A stretch of DNA of 64,000 nt from Candidatus Bathyarchaeota archaeon. GTDB taxonomy: Archaea; Thermoproteota; Bathyarchaeia; 40CM-2-53-6. Below, piece by piece: positions 47,820 through 57,741 of this stretch. Under the pieces are notes generated by a model that was not told the origin of the DNA, did not search any database, and worked only from the letters and a program-made list of their open reading frames with translations. Position numbers and translations under genes: made by a program. The stretch's first letter is position 1, and the number at the start of each line of letters is the position of its first letter. The DNA is taken from contig VBAW01000023.1 of the NCBI GenBank assembly GCA_005888635.1, forward strand, positions 1 through 64,000. Direction: 5' to 3'.

Positions 47820-48770
47820 CTATGCGTCCGACGCGAGCGTCGCTAGCAAAGCGCTTAGCTGGATCTCTTCGTCTCCACCCTGAACGAGTCGATAGTCGAT
47901 CTCGCCAACTGCCTCGATGAGGCTGATTCTCTTCTTTTCCGGGACGGGGAGTCGGAAGATCTCCGAGTGAATCTGTCGGACTATCTCGGATCCCGATAAT
48001 CCGTACTTGACCAGCAGTTGTCGGAGTTCCTCGCGTGCCTTGATGAAATCGCCCTTCATCGCATGAGTAAGCATCTCATGAACGTCAGTAGGCTTCGCCC
48101 TACCAACCACCTGATAGACCGCTTCCTCAGTAATCCCCTTAGACATTGACGCGGCTGCCTGAAGTGTATTGATCCCCTTCCTTAGATCCCCCTCCGCGAC
48201 CTCGACAACAGACTTCAGACCCGAGTCGATGACCTTCAGACCCTCACGCTTCGCGATGCCGTGAAGGTGTTCGACAATCTTCGACTCAGGTAGAGGAGTG
48301 AAACGGAACAGGGCACATCTAGACTGGATGGGCTCGATTATTCTGCCCGAATAGTTACAGCAAAGAATGAATCGGCATGTCTCAGTGTACTTCTCCATCG
48401 TCCTTCGCAAAGCTGCCTGTGCGTCATTCGTCATGTTGTCAGCCTCATCCAGAACGAGAATCTTGAACGGCACCTGGCTCAGCGACGCCATCCGCGCAAA
48501 CTCTTTCACCGTTGTTCGCACAACGTCGATTCCTCTCTCATCACTCGCGTTAAGCTCCATGAATACATCCTGAAATCTCTCTCCGAATAGATCGTGTGCG
48601 AGGCACAGGGCGGCGGTCGTCTTCCCAGTTCCCGGGGGTCCGGCGAAGAGGCAGTGAGGCATCGCTCCTCTCGTGACAAACTCTTTGAGACGAGAAACGA
48701 TCTCTTCCTGATCTACAATGTCGTCAAGAGTCTTCGGCCGATATTTCTCAGTCCAGAGAGCAGCTTCCAA
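47820..48770 (-). CDS. rfcS: Replication factor C small subunit
   Basis: WTEKYRPKTLDDIV, GPPGTGKTTAALCLA, NASDERGIDVVR, DEADNMT. Confidence 0.97.
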   Translation of the reverse strand: MEAALWTEKYRPKTLDDIVDQEEIVSRLKEFVTRGAMPHCLFAGPPGTGKTTAALCLAHDLFGERFQDVFMELNASDERGIDVVRTTVKEFARMASLSQVPFKILVLDEADNMTNDAQAALRRTMEKYTETCRFILCCNYSGRIIEPIQSRCALFRFTPLPESKIVEHLHGIAKREGLKVIDSGLKSVVEVAEGDLRKGINTLQAAASMSKGITEEAVYQVVGRAKPTDVHEMLTHAMKGDFIKAREELRQLLVKYGLSGSEIVRQIHSEIFRLPVPEKKRISLIEAVGEIDYRLVQGGDEEIQLSALLATLASDA

Positions 48771-49017
48771 CAGAGTCAGCCGGTGAGATTTCGGGTCTGA
48801 TACAAAAGACTGTTTCGCCCACCTCTACACGAAATATCCTGACGATCACATCGTTCTTTCTGGTCAAGAACAGATATAGTGGGGTCTCCGAACCGTCACA
48901 CTCCCTCCTGGGGCGAGCAGTCTGAACGAAGAACCATCAATAGTTACGATAGTTGACACGGAATTTGAAAATTCGCCCAGCAGAGTCAATTTTCTCAGAG
49001 AATTTCCAGAGACGAGA

Positions 49018-49485
49018 ATGGGAGACAGAGTCATGGGCCCGTATCGTCAGGGTCAAGAGGTAGAGCTCCCGCTCTGGATAACTACGCACTTAGTGCAAAT
49101 GGGATATGCGAAGTTCCGAGATGAAGACCAACTCACGCTCAATACTCTCTCGACAACTCACTACAAGGAGACCCTGCCTGGGTCCCGTCAAGTCCCAAAG
49201 CTCCCGCGGATCTTCTACTTCCAGCTCCGGCGCCTCCTGAAGGAGCTCAAGGGTCAGGAAGCCAAGGATCGGGCCAAGGGCAGAGATCTTGACAAGGCAG
49301 TCTCCCTGGCGCAAGACATCGTGAACATCAGAGTCAAGAAAATAACATCCCTACGCGCCTCGGGAGAACAGACCACCGAGCTTACCTCCAACCTCACAGC
49401 CGAAGAGCTCAGTCTCTACCAGAACATCCGAGAAACAGTGGACAAATGGAAGAAAGACATCCTTGGACGTGAAGCGACCAGTTGA
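49018..49485 (+). CDS. GINS-like replication protein
   Basis: GPYRQGQEVELPLWITTHLVQMGYAKF; overlaps the mcm start; open frame continues upstream (TIVDTEFENSPSRVNFLREFPETR). Confidence 0.6.
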   Translation: MGDRVMGPYRQGQEVELPLWITTHLVQMGYAKFRDEDQLTLNTLSTTHYKETLPGSRQVPKLPRIFYFQLRRLLKELKGQEAKDRAKGRDLDKAVSLAQDIVNIRVKKITSLRASGEQTTELTSNLTAEELSLYQNIRETVDKWKKDILGREATS

Positions 49486-52400
49486 GTGCCCTTCTCAAGA
49501 CCGCCCGACCAGAGGATGTCTTCCAGGACCTTTTTCGAACTCACGAATCCGACCAAATAGGCTCAAAATACCGAAAACGCCTCGCACAAGTCGCCATCAC
49601 TAACGGCAAATCCCTCATCATCGACTTCGACGACCTCATCTCATTCGACCCCGCCCTGGCGCGTAGCCTCGTCGAGAAACCTGATGACTACATCACCTAC
49701 GCAAGTTCAGCCGCCACCGCCCAGATGCGGGTCGAAGACCCCGAGTACGCTGAACACGTAGGCAAGATCTTTGCACGTTTCCGTAGACTACCAGAGAAGA
49801 CCGCCCTAAGAAAAATCGGAGCTGAACATATCAAGAAAATCGCTCTCGTAGACGGCATCGTCGTAAGAACAACCCAAGTAAAACCAACAATCGTCAGCGC
49901 GGTCTTCCGCTGCCGAAAATGTCTCGAAATAACAGTTCTAGACCAAGAAGGAGAGCTGATTCATGGACCTGGAAGTCACTGCCAGTTCTGCAAACAGAGC
50001 ACCTCATTCGAACTCTTACAGGAACAGTCAAAATTCAAGAACACACAGGAGGCTCGAATACAGGAGAGACCCGAAGATCTTCCGCCAGGACAGCTGCCAA
50101 GATATCTCGAGGTAAGGTTGGAGGACGATCTAGTTGACTCTGCGCGTCCAGGTGACAGAGTTTCCGTAACGTCGATCGTTCGCGCGGAGAAACAAACAGT
50201 CGGAGAACGAGGAAGACTTCGAACCTTCAACATCTACCTTGACGCGAATTTTGTAGATGTTGTCGGGAAGGAAACAGAAGTCGTTGAAATTACTCCCGAA
50301 GATGAGAAACAGATACTAGAAGCGGCTCAAGATCCATGGGTACAGCGAAAGCTCGTGATGAGCCTCGCCCCATCAATATACGGCTATGAGGACGTGAAGG
50401 AAGGAATACTCTACCTGCTCTTCGGCGGGACAGCAAAACAACTTCCTGATGGGGTCAACATCAGAGGCGACGAAAATGTGCTTCTGATTGGAGACCCTGG
50501 CTGTCTGATAGGAGACGAACGTATTGTCTTGGGAGATGGCACGATTGCTAAGCTTGAGGATCTTGGTCGGGACCATCTCGAGGAATTGGACGTTCCAGTG
50601 CTGACTGGTAGGGGTGGAGCAGAGAGAGACGTTGCAACGCGGTTCCACGTATATCATGATCAGCCGACTATGGAGATTGTTACTGAGAGTGGTAAGAGTG
50701 TCCGCGGAACCTACAACCATCCTCTAATGGCCGTCGAGACAGTCAACCGTTCGCTAGTTCGCCGTTGGAAGCGACTCGACGAGTTCAAGGTAGGAGACCG
50801 GGTAGCAACTGTCACGGGTTTCCCCTGCTACGTTCGCAGATATGTCGACACTGGGTTTCGGCCTCTTCCCTACAGATTGGGTCCAAGGTTCCATGGACGC
50901 CTCCCAACCAAAGTGACTCCTGATCTCGGAGCATTTCTAGGCTACGTGCTCGGAGACGGCTGGGTCCAGAAGTATCGAGTCGGTTTTCTGGTCGCGGACG
51001 GAGAGAAAGATCTTCTCAAACCTCTCTGCGACAAAGCAGAGAAACTATTCGGCGTCAAACCAAGGGTAAAAGAGAGAATTATTCCCGGCAGGAAGGTCCT
51101 CCTACACAACGCCATAATCGGCAGGCAAGACATTGCAGCGAATCTCTCATTTCTAAGACAGAAGCGAGTGCCTAACATCATACTGAGATCCGGAGACGAA
51201 GTCGTGGCTCAATTCCTCAAATGGCTCTACGAGGCGGATGGAACAGTATTCTCCAGTAAGCGAGGCTGCGGTGCCATCGGCCTCAAAGCGAAAAACATTG
51301 AGCTCCTTAGAGACGTACAAGTTTTACTCTTGCGATTTGGTGTACACTCACGAATAATAGGAAACGCCCTTCTCACCCGACGAGGAGAGAGCATTCTCAA
51401 GTTTGCCCGCAAAATCGGCTTTGCCTCCAACAAGAAGCGAACACGCTTAGCCGAGCTGGAGGCACGAGCGCGAAGGCTGAAACGTCTCACGGGGCAGCGC
51501 AGTGAGCGTATCGTAGCAGTCTACAATCGCGAACCAGCGGATGTGTATGACATAGAGGTCCCGCGAACCCATAGGTTCATCGCGAACGGCATCGTATCCC
51601 ACAACACCGCGAAGAGCCAACTGCTTCAGTACGTTTCTAGGATTGCTCCGCGAGGTCTATACACGTCTGGGCGAGGAACAACCGCTGCAGGTCTTACAGC
51701 CGCAGTCTTGCGTGAAAAGACTGGAGGCATGATTCTAGAAGCTGGTGCTCTAGTTCTCGCGGACAAAGGCGTTGCCTGTATCGACGAGTTGGACAAGATG
51801 CGCCCCGACGACAGAGTGGCGATCCATGAGGCATTGGAACAGCAGACAGTCAGCGTCGCTAAGGGAGGGATCGTCGCTACTCTGAACGCCCGCGCAGCAG
51901 TGCTAGCTGCGGCTAATCCTTCGCTGGGCAGGTATGAGCCTCATCGGAATGTGAGTGAGAACATCAACCTTCCAGTAACAATTCTCTCTAGGTTCGATCT
52001 GATCTTCATCATCAAGGATCAGCCTGAACCGGATTACGACTCGCGAATGTCGGAGCACATCCTTGCCCTTCACAGGAGCAAAGTTAGCCCCGAAACTGCG
52101 CCTTTTGCTCCGGATTTCTTGCGGAAGTACATCAGCTTCGCAAAGAGAATCACGCCTGTTCTAACCCCCGAGGCGGTTATCGAGCTACGCGACTTTTACC
52201 TGAAGATGAGATCAAAGGGAGGGGAAGAAGCGGCAGTTGCCATTACTCCGCGGCAACTAGAAGCGCTTGTGAGAATTTCCGAAGCCCGGGCTCGCGCGTT
52301 TCTGCGCGATACCGTAACCGTTGAAGACGCGAAGAGCGCCATCAGGATAATGACCGTATCACTCTCAGACGTAGGTGTCGACGTCAAGACTGGTGCGATG

Positions 52401-52643
52401 GACATTGACGTGATAATGACCGGCAAGCCCCGCAGCCTCCGCGACTCGTTCCAGAGAGTAATTGAGACCGTTGCAGAAATGGAACGGGAGACCGGAACGG
52501 TGGAGGAGACTGTTCTCATTGCGGCTCTTGTTGACAAGGAGAAGATGGAGGAGAGGGAAGCCCGACGTCTCATCGGACAGTTGATTAAGGAAGGAATACT
52601 ATACTCTCCCAAACCGGGAAGATTGAAGAGAACTGCGGGCTAG
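49482..52643 (+). CDS. mcm: MCM replicative helicase (intein-containing precursor)
   Basis: Zinc motif CRKC...CQFC; GDPG-[intein]-TAKSQLLQY Walker A; ELDKM Walker B; SRFDLIF arginine finger. Confidence 0.97.
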   Translation: MSALLKTARPEDVFQDLFRTHESDQIGSKYRKRLAQVAITNGKSLIIDFDDLISFDPALARSLVEKPDDYITYASSAATAQMRVEDPEYAEHVGKIFARFRRLPEKTALRKIGAEHIKKIALVDGIVVRTTQVKPTIVSAVFRCRKCLEITVLDQEGELIHGPGSHCQFCKQSTSFELLQEQSKFKNTQEARIQERPEDLPPGQLPRYLEVRLEDDLVDSARPGDRVSVTSIVRAEKQTVGERGRLRTFNIYLDANFVDVVGKETEVVEITPEDEKQILEAAQDPWVQRKLVMSLAPSIYGYEDVKEGILYLLFGGTAKQLPDGVNIRGDENVLLIGDPGCLIGDERIVLGDGTIAKLEDLGRDHLEELDVPVLTGRGGAERDVATRFHVYHDQPTMEIVTESGKSVRGTYNHPLMAVETVNRSLVRRWKRLDEFKVGDRVATVTGFPCYVRRYVDTGFRPLPYRLGPRFHGRLPTKVTPDLGAFLGYVLGDGWVQKYRVGFLVADGEKDLLKPLCDKAEKLFGVKPRVKERIIPGRKVLLHNAIIGRQDIAANLSFLRQKRVPNIILRSGDEVVAQFLKWLYEADGTVFSSKRGCGAIGLKAKNIELLRDVQVLLLRFGVHSRIIGNALLTRRGESILKFARKIGFASNKKRTRLAELEARARRLKRLTGQRSERIVAVYNREPADVYDIEVPRTHRFIANGIVSHNTAKSQLLQYVSRIAPRGLYTSGRGTTAAGLTAAVLREKTGGMILEAGALVLADKGVACIDELDKMRPDDRVAIHEALEQQTVSVAKGGIVATLNARAAVLAAANPSLGRYEPHRNVSENINLPVTILSRFDLIFIIKDQPEPDYDSRMSEHILALHRSKVSPETAPFAPDFLRKYISFAKRITPVLTPEAVIELRDFYLKMRSKGGEEAAVAITPRQLEALVRISEARARAFLRDTVTVEDAKSAIRIMTVSLSDVGVDVKTGAMDIDVIMTGKPRSLRDSFQRVIETVAEMERETGTVEETVLIAALVDKEKMEEREARRLIGQLIKEGILYSPKPGRLKRTAG
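50502..51605 (+). other. Intein (368 aa) with LAGLIDADG homing endonuclease, inside mcm Walker A
   Basis: Starts CLIGDERIVLGDGTIAKLEDL, ends RFIANGIVSHN followed by Thr; LGYVLGDGWV and LKWLYEADGTV motifs. Confidence 0.95.
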
Positions 52644-52675
52644 CTTTTCTCTAGAACTGGGGAGTATCTGCAAGA

Positions 52676-54928
52676 GTGAGAATTAGAGAACTTCAGTTAG
52701 ACCCTCAAGTCGTAACTCTGCTAGAAAACGAGGGTCTCGACCAGCTCTATCCGCCTCAAGAGGATGCGATAAAGGCTGGAGTACTAGACGGGAAGAACCT
52801 CGTTCTCGCAAGCCCCACCGCGAGCGGCAAGACTCTGGTCGCCGAGATCTGTATTCTGAAACACATCCTTGAGAGGAATGGAAAGGCCATCTATCTGGCT
52901 CCGTTGCGTGCGCTTGCGAGCGAGAAGTTCAAGGAGTTTCAGAGATACTCTTCGATAAAGAAGCCTAGCGGCGAACATCTACGCATCGGAATGTCCACTG
53001 GAGACTATGATAGTTCTGACCCGTGGCTTGGAAGATACGACATCATAATCTCGACCAACGAGAAAGCCGATTCTCTCTTGCGACATAGAGCTCCATGGAT
53101 GAACGAGCTTTCGCTAGTCGTCGCTGATGAGATTCATCTCCTAACCGAACATGAGAGAGGACCCACCCTCGAAGTGGTTCTGACCCGGCTAACCGAGATC
53201 AACCCGGACATCCAGATGCTTGCCCTGAGCGCCACTGTCAGAAACGCAGACGAAGTAGGGCAATGGTTGCACGCAGGCTCCGTCACCACTGACTGGCGTC
53301 CGGTCCCATTACGAGAAGGCATCTACAATCTCGGCCAACTACAGTTCAACGACGGGTCCAGCAGAGCCATTCAGAGTGGAACCAAGACCCCAGTCTTGGA
53401 TATCGCGCTCGAAGTATTGAGCAGTGGTGGTCAAGCACTCATCTTCACCGAGACCCGTAGATCAGCGGTGGAAATGGGACGAAAAGCTGCCCTCGCCGTC
53501 AAGCCCCGGCTCTCCAAGATCGAGGAACGCTCACTCAACACCATAGCGGAACGAATCCTCTCATCAGGAGAGAAGACACGCCTTGGTGAGGCCCTTGCAA
53601 GCCAGATAGCTTCCGGTGCAGGATTTCACCACGCGGGACTCACAGGCCCCCACCGTGGCATAGTAGAAACAGCCTTTCGTGATGGGAGGATCAAGGTTCT
53701 CGCAGCGACCCCGACCCTGGCGGCCGGCGTAAACCTCCCTGCTAGAACAGTCATCATCAGCAGCTACGAGCGTTTCGAATCTGGACACGGTCGATATCCC
53801 ATCAGCGTCCTAGAATACAAACAATTTTGCGGACGCGCCGGTCGTCCGAAGTACGACAAGTACGGAGAATCAGTCTTGATTGCTAGAAATCAGGACGAGG
53901 CTGACTGGCTGATGGAGAACTACGTTATCGCGCAGCCTGAGAAACTATGGTCAAAACTAGCCGTTGAGAAAATCCTAAGGCCTCACGTTCTCTCCACCGT
54001 CGCGGCGGGCTACGCGAAGACCGAGGAGGGCTTGTACGAGTTCTTCGGACGAACCTTCTACGCCCACCAGTACGGACCAAGAATGATCAAGGGAAAGATC
54101 GGAGAGGTCCTCAAGTTTCTCGCGAAAGAGGAGATGGTCGTAATGGAGGGCCGAGATCTTGAAGCCTCGAGATTCGGCAAACGAGTATCTGAACTCTACA
54201 TTGATCCCATGTCTGCAGTCATCATCCGTGACGGGCTCTACAACCGAGCCAAGAAGATGACCGACTTCAGCCTAATACATCTAATCTCAAGAACGCCAGA
54301 CCTGGCGCCTCGTCCTCGGCCGAGAGGGAGCGAAATGGACAAGCTCGGAATAATGGCTGAGAGCCAGAGGGACGAGATCATGGGCTACGCGCCCAACCAG
54401 TTCGAAGATCCGATAGCCTACGACGAATTCCTCTCAGAACTAAAGGCCAGCCTTGTTCTCTCAGACTGGATTAGCGAGTTCACAGAGGACCAGATTCTGG
54501 AGACAAGAAAAGTTGAGCCCGGTGATCTCCTAAGACTCGTCCAGGGAACAGAATGGCTTGTCTTCGCTGCTCAAGAGCTAGCTCGACTCTTCGGCCACAA
54601 AGACCTTCTGGCCAATATGGAAATGCTCCGCGTACGCGTTTCCAAAGGTGTCAAGCCGGAGTTAGTCAAGCTGGTCGGCTTGGAAGGTGTCGGTAGGGTC
54701 CGCGCCCGTATGATGTACAGCGCAGGTCTGAAGAGCATTGACGACATTAAGGAGAGGAGTCTGACAGAACTGACAGCCATTCCAACTATTGGACCCTCGC
54801 TAGCAAAGAGAATCAAGGAGCAAGCAGGGGGCCTCATCAAAGCGGAGGAATGGGAGAAGGCCAAATCGACCAAGTTGGTCGAAGCAGAACAGCAAATAAT
54901 GCTCACAGAGTACGAAGACACAGAATGA
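52676..54928 (+). CDS. hel308: Hel308-type SF2 DNA helicase
   Basis: YPPQEDAIKAG, SPTASGKTLVAE, DEIHLL, QFCGRAGRP, C-terminal HhH. Confidence 0.95.
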   Translation: MRIRELQLDPQVVTLLENEGLDQLYPPQEDAIKAGVLDGKNLVLASPTASGKTLVAEICILKHILERNGKAIYLAPLRALASEKFKEFQRYSSIKKPSGEHLRIGMSTGDYDSSDPWLGRYDIIISTNEKADSLLRHRAPWMNELSLVVADEIHLLTEHERGPTLEVVLTRLTEINPDIQMLALSATVRNADEVGQWLHAGSVTTDWRPVPLREGIYNLGQLQFNDGSSRAIQSGTKTPVLDIALEVLSSGGQALIFTETRRSAVEMGRKAALAVKPRLSKIEERSLNTIAERILSSGEKTRLGEALASQIASGAGFHHAGLTGPHRGIVETAFRDGRIKVLAATPTLAAGVNLPARTVIISSYERFESGHGRYPISVLEYKQFCGRAGRPKYDKYGESVLIARNQDEADWLMENYVIAQPEKLWSKLAVEKILRPHVLSTVAAGYAKTEEGLYEFFGRTFYAHQYGPRMIKGKIGEVLKFLAKEEMVVMEGRDLEASRFGKRVSELYIDPMSAVIIRDGLYNRAKKMTDFSLIHLISRTPDLAPRPRPRGSEMDKLGIMAESQRDEIMGYAPNQFEDPIAYDEFLSELKASLVLSDWISEFTEDQILETRKVEPGDLLRLVQGTEWLVFAAQELARLFGHKDLLANMEMLRVRVSKGVKPELVKLVGLEGVGRVRARMMYSAGLKSIDDIKERSLTELTAIPTIGPSLAKRIKEQAGGLIKAEEWEKAKSTKLVEAEQQIMLTEYEDTE

Positions 54929-55023
54929 TATCAATCAGCCGGATACCGGGCTTGCACATATTCTTGTTACAACACGCCTAACAAGTTAGGATCGATGTTT
55001 GGCACAGGTGCCGAGGCCGGCTC

Positions 55024-55416
55024 TTGCGTTCGGACACAATAGAGACTTTCCAAGGAACACTTGTCCAGTGTTTCAGCCTGACCCTTGAGATCCTGTTCGG
55101 AAGACCTGTCAAAGAGCAACTGATGCGAATTCTCGCCGAACACAAGATCCCAAGGTCAGAAATCGGGGCCAGGTTCGATGATGTTGCCAAGGTTCTTACT
55201 GACGTTTTCGGAAGTAGTTCACGACTACTGGTTTACAAGACTGTCGTGGGCTTGTACGAAGAGTATTCTGTTAGAGCAAACTTCGGATTTTATGATTCTC
55301 TCAGAGAGCAACTTCTCTTTCTGAGAGAAAGAGTGCTTTCAGACATACTGAAGCCAAGACATTCACCGAGCATCGACGATTCCATCTACATTACGGGACA
55401 CATACAAGACGATTAG
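55024..55416 (+). CDS. Small helical protein, unknown family
   Basis: Open frame with coherent helical sequence; resembles 55495-55869 layout. Confidence 0.55.
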   Translation: MRSDTIETFQGTLVQCFSLTLEILFGRPVKEQLMRILAEHKIPRSEIGARFDDVAKVLTDVFGSSSRLLVYKTVVGLYEEYSVRANFGFYDSLREQLLFLRERVLSDILKPRHSPSIDDSIYITGHIQDD

Positions 55417-55494
55417 CTCGTCAATGACGAAATCGTTTTCGTTATCAAGTGTCACAATCCAAGTGGAAGGCTGGTAACGAGAAGGTTATGCGGG

Positions 55495-55869
55495 TTGGGC
55501 ACGTCGGTCTACAAGTGGGGTCATAAAGGTCCGGAAAAACGTGGAAAACAAATGCCAGAGTCGCGGGAGTTTGCGAACATGTTTCAGGTATCGGTCGAAG
55601 AAGGGCTCGGTAATACTCTGGGCGTGAGTGTGATGCAGACTCTGAGGAATCTATTTAGTTACTCCTTTGAAATATATGCTAAAAAGCCCCTGGAACTTCA
55701 CCGCGAACTCTCCCGGGTTTTCGGGTTCGGCGCTATAACTCTGGAGAGGATGATTACGAAGGAACTCTTCCGAAGGCTAGGGCTGGATTACTCAGCTCAG
55801 CTTGACTTTGAGACGAGTGTCAACCTAGCGAGGCGCGACATGATCGCCAGCGAGAGAGGAGACAATTGA
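55495..55869 (+). CDS. Small helical protein, possible paralogue of 55024-55416
   Basis: FQVSVEEGLGNTLGVSVMQTLRNLF...LELHRELSRVFGFGAITLERMITKELFRRLGL. Confidence 0.55.
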   Translation: MGTSVYKWGHKGPEKRGKQMPESREFANMFQVSVEEGLGNTLGVSVMQTLRNLFSYSFEIYAKKPLELHRELSRVFGFGAITLERMITKELFRRLGLDYSAQLDFETSVNLARRDMIASERGDN

Positions 55870-55870
55870 G

Positions 55871-56167
55871 TTGATTGCTCCAAACCAATTATTCCAATCG
55901 ATGTTATCGTCCGAGATCAAGGGCGACCTACTCGTTCTCTTTCACAAGAACCCAGGGCTGATCGACAGTCTCGACGGAGTAGCCCGAAGAATTGGTCGAG
56001 TCGGCACTGCAATTCAAGCCGATGTTCAAGACATGGTGAACGTTCGTATCCTGGGCACGAAACAGATCGGAGGTCGGGAGATAATTTTCCTCGACCGTTC
56101 TGGCGACAAGGCCGCCCAAGAAACTATCATTAATTATCTGAAAAATGTCAAAGGAAAAAGAGAGTAG
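55871..56167 (+). CDS. Winged-helix-like small protein
   Basis: EIKGDLLVLFHKNPGLIDSLDGVARRIGR...IQADVQDMVNVRIL; overlaps next gene. Confidence 0.6.
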   Translation: MIAPNQLFQSMLSSEIKGDLLVLFHKNPGLIDSLDGVARRIGRVGTAIQADVQDMVNVRILGTKQIGGREIIFLDRSGDKAAQETIINYLKNVKGKRE

Positions 56168-56969
56168 GTCAGAAATGGCTAGACAAAAAACTGGAATTGT
56201 CGAACTTGACGCGATGTTGCATGGAGGCTTCCTGGAACGAGACGCGGTTATGGTCGCTGGTAGTGCTGGAACCGGCAAGACCACTCTTGCACTCCAACAT
56301 CTGGTTAACGGGATCACCAAGTTCGGAGAGCCTGGAATATACCTGACGTTTGAGCAGCTGCCAGACCAGATCTATCGTGATGCAGAGAATTTCGGCTGGG
56401 ACCTAAGGAAGCTTGAGCAGCAGGACAAGTTCAGGCTAGTCTGCACGAGCCCAGACTTGCTGCTGGAACCGGACGGGACAGGCCAGTTGCTGGATTCTTC
56501 CATCAAGGAAATACAGCCACGGCGTATGGTCATCGACTCACTGAATCATCTGGAGATGTATCTTCCTCGGGGGGGAGATATGAGGAAAGAAGCCTACCGT
56601 ATACTCAATTACGTCAAGACAAAGGGAATCAGCCCTTTGGCTATTTGGGAGACACAACAGAGTGCTGGACAAGCTTTCAGTGTTACAGATGTGGGAATGA
56701 GCTTCCTAGTCGACTGTATTCTACTCTTGAAATTTGTCGAGATAGAGTCAGCGATGAGGAAGGCCTTGGTAATAATGAAGATGAGGGGTAGCGACCATGA
56801 GAAGGAACTGAAGGAGTACGCGATAACACCTCAGGGCTTCAGGATACAAGGAGGATTCTCAGAGTACGAGGGCGTAATGTCCGGAATCCCACACAAGGTG
56901 GCCTCGGAAAAGTTCGTGGACATGTTCCGGACCGCGTCTGACAAACACAAGAACGCAACATCCCACTAG
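56145..56969 (+). CDS. KaiC/RadA-like RecA-fold ATPase
   Basis: GIVELDAMLHGGFLERDAVMVAGSAGTGKTTLALQHL; MVIDSLNHLE. Confidence 0.9.
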   Translation: MSKEKESRSEMARQKTGIVELDAMLHGGFLERDAVMVAGSAGTGKTTLALQHLVNGITKFGEPGIYLTFEQLPDQIYRDAENFGWDLRKLEQQDKFRLVCTSPDLLLEPDGTGQLLDSSIKEIQPRRMVIDSLNHLEMYLPRGGDMRKEAYRILNYVKTKGISPLAIWETQQSAGQAFSVTDVGMSFLVDCILLLKFVEIESAMRKALVIMKMRGSDHEKELKEYAITPQGFRIQGGFSEYEGVMSGIPHKVASEKFVDMFRTASDKHKNATSH

Positions 56970-57182
56970 CACTAACTTAGAGTCGTCACCGTAGATCGTC
57001 CATGTCGAGAACATTGTCATTATTGTCGAGTGCTCTGGTTGTAGAAACAATGAAACAGGTCAATGATGGTCCTCTACCAGTCGGAAACGAGCCCAAAAGC
57101 GACAAGCCGAACGAGGCCTCTATCAGCTTCGTCAACCTGTTTCGACGCATCGCTGCCGAAAGCCGGAAGGAGAAGCTAACTC

Positions 57183-57548
57183 GTGACTGACGCGACGCTA
57201 CTAACGAGCATGTGGATTGTTGCCGTACTCCAACTCGGGCTTGAAGCAGGCGTCGTTCTGTACGCATATCGACTGACTCGATTGACGGGCTCATTCAGAG
57301 CCTGGACCATGATCATACTTGCGTTCATTCTAACCACCGCCTCCAGCATATTCGGAGTCTTCCTCTTACTTCTCAACCCTGACCTCATAGCCGGGCTAGT
57401 ACAGTCAATCAGTTTGCCAACATTGATCGTCAGCTACGCCGTTTCAATCGCCACTTCTCTGTTATTCTTCTTCGGTATCTTCGACCTTGTTCGAAGATTC
57501 AAGCATGCGGCGAATAAACCTCCCGGTACAAATGCATCCGCGTTTTGA
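57183..57548 (+). CDS. Multi-TM small membrane protein
   Basis: Three to four hydrophobic helices. Confidence 0.55.
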   Translation: MTDATLLTSMWIVAVLQLGLEAGVVLYAYRLTRLTGSFRAWTMIILAFILTTASSIFGVFLLLLNPDLIAGLVQSISLPTLIVSYAVSIATSLLFFFGIFDLVRRFKHAANKPPGTNASAF

Positions 57549-57741
57549 ATAGAAACTTCAAATCTGGGTCTCGTGTGTCGTAAGTTATTCTGCAAGCGTG
57601 TGAATTACGTCGAGGCGTCTAACAGACGCCTTCAAAGAGACTTTGCAACTCTCAAAGCTGCATTTGAGATTCGATTTGCATGGTTTCCTAGATTTATAAT
57701 ACGACGACATGGGAGTAGCCGCGTCTAGAGTCGTTTCTTAG

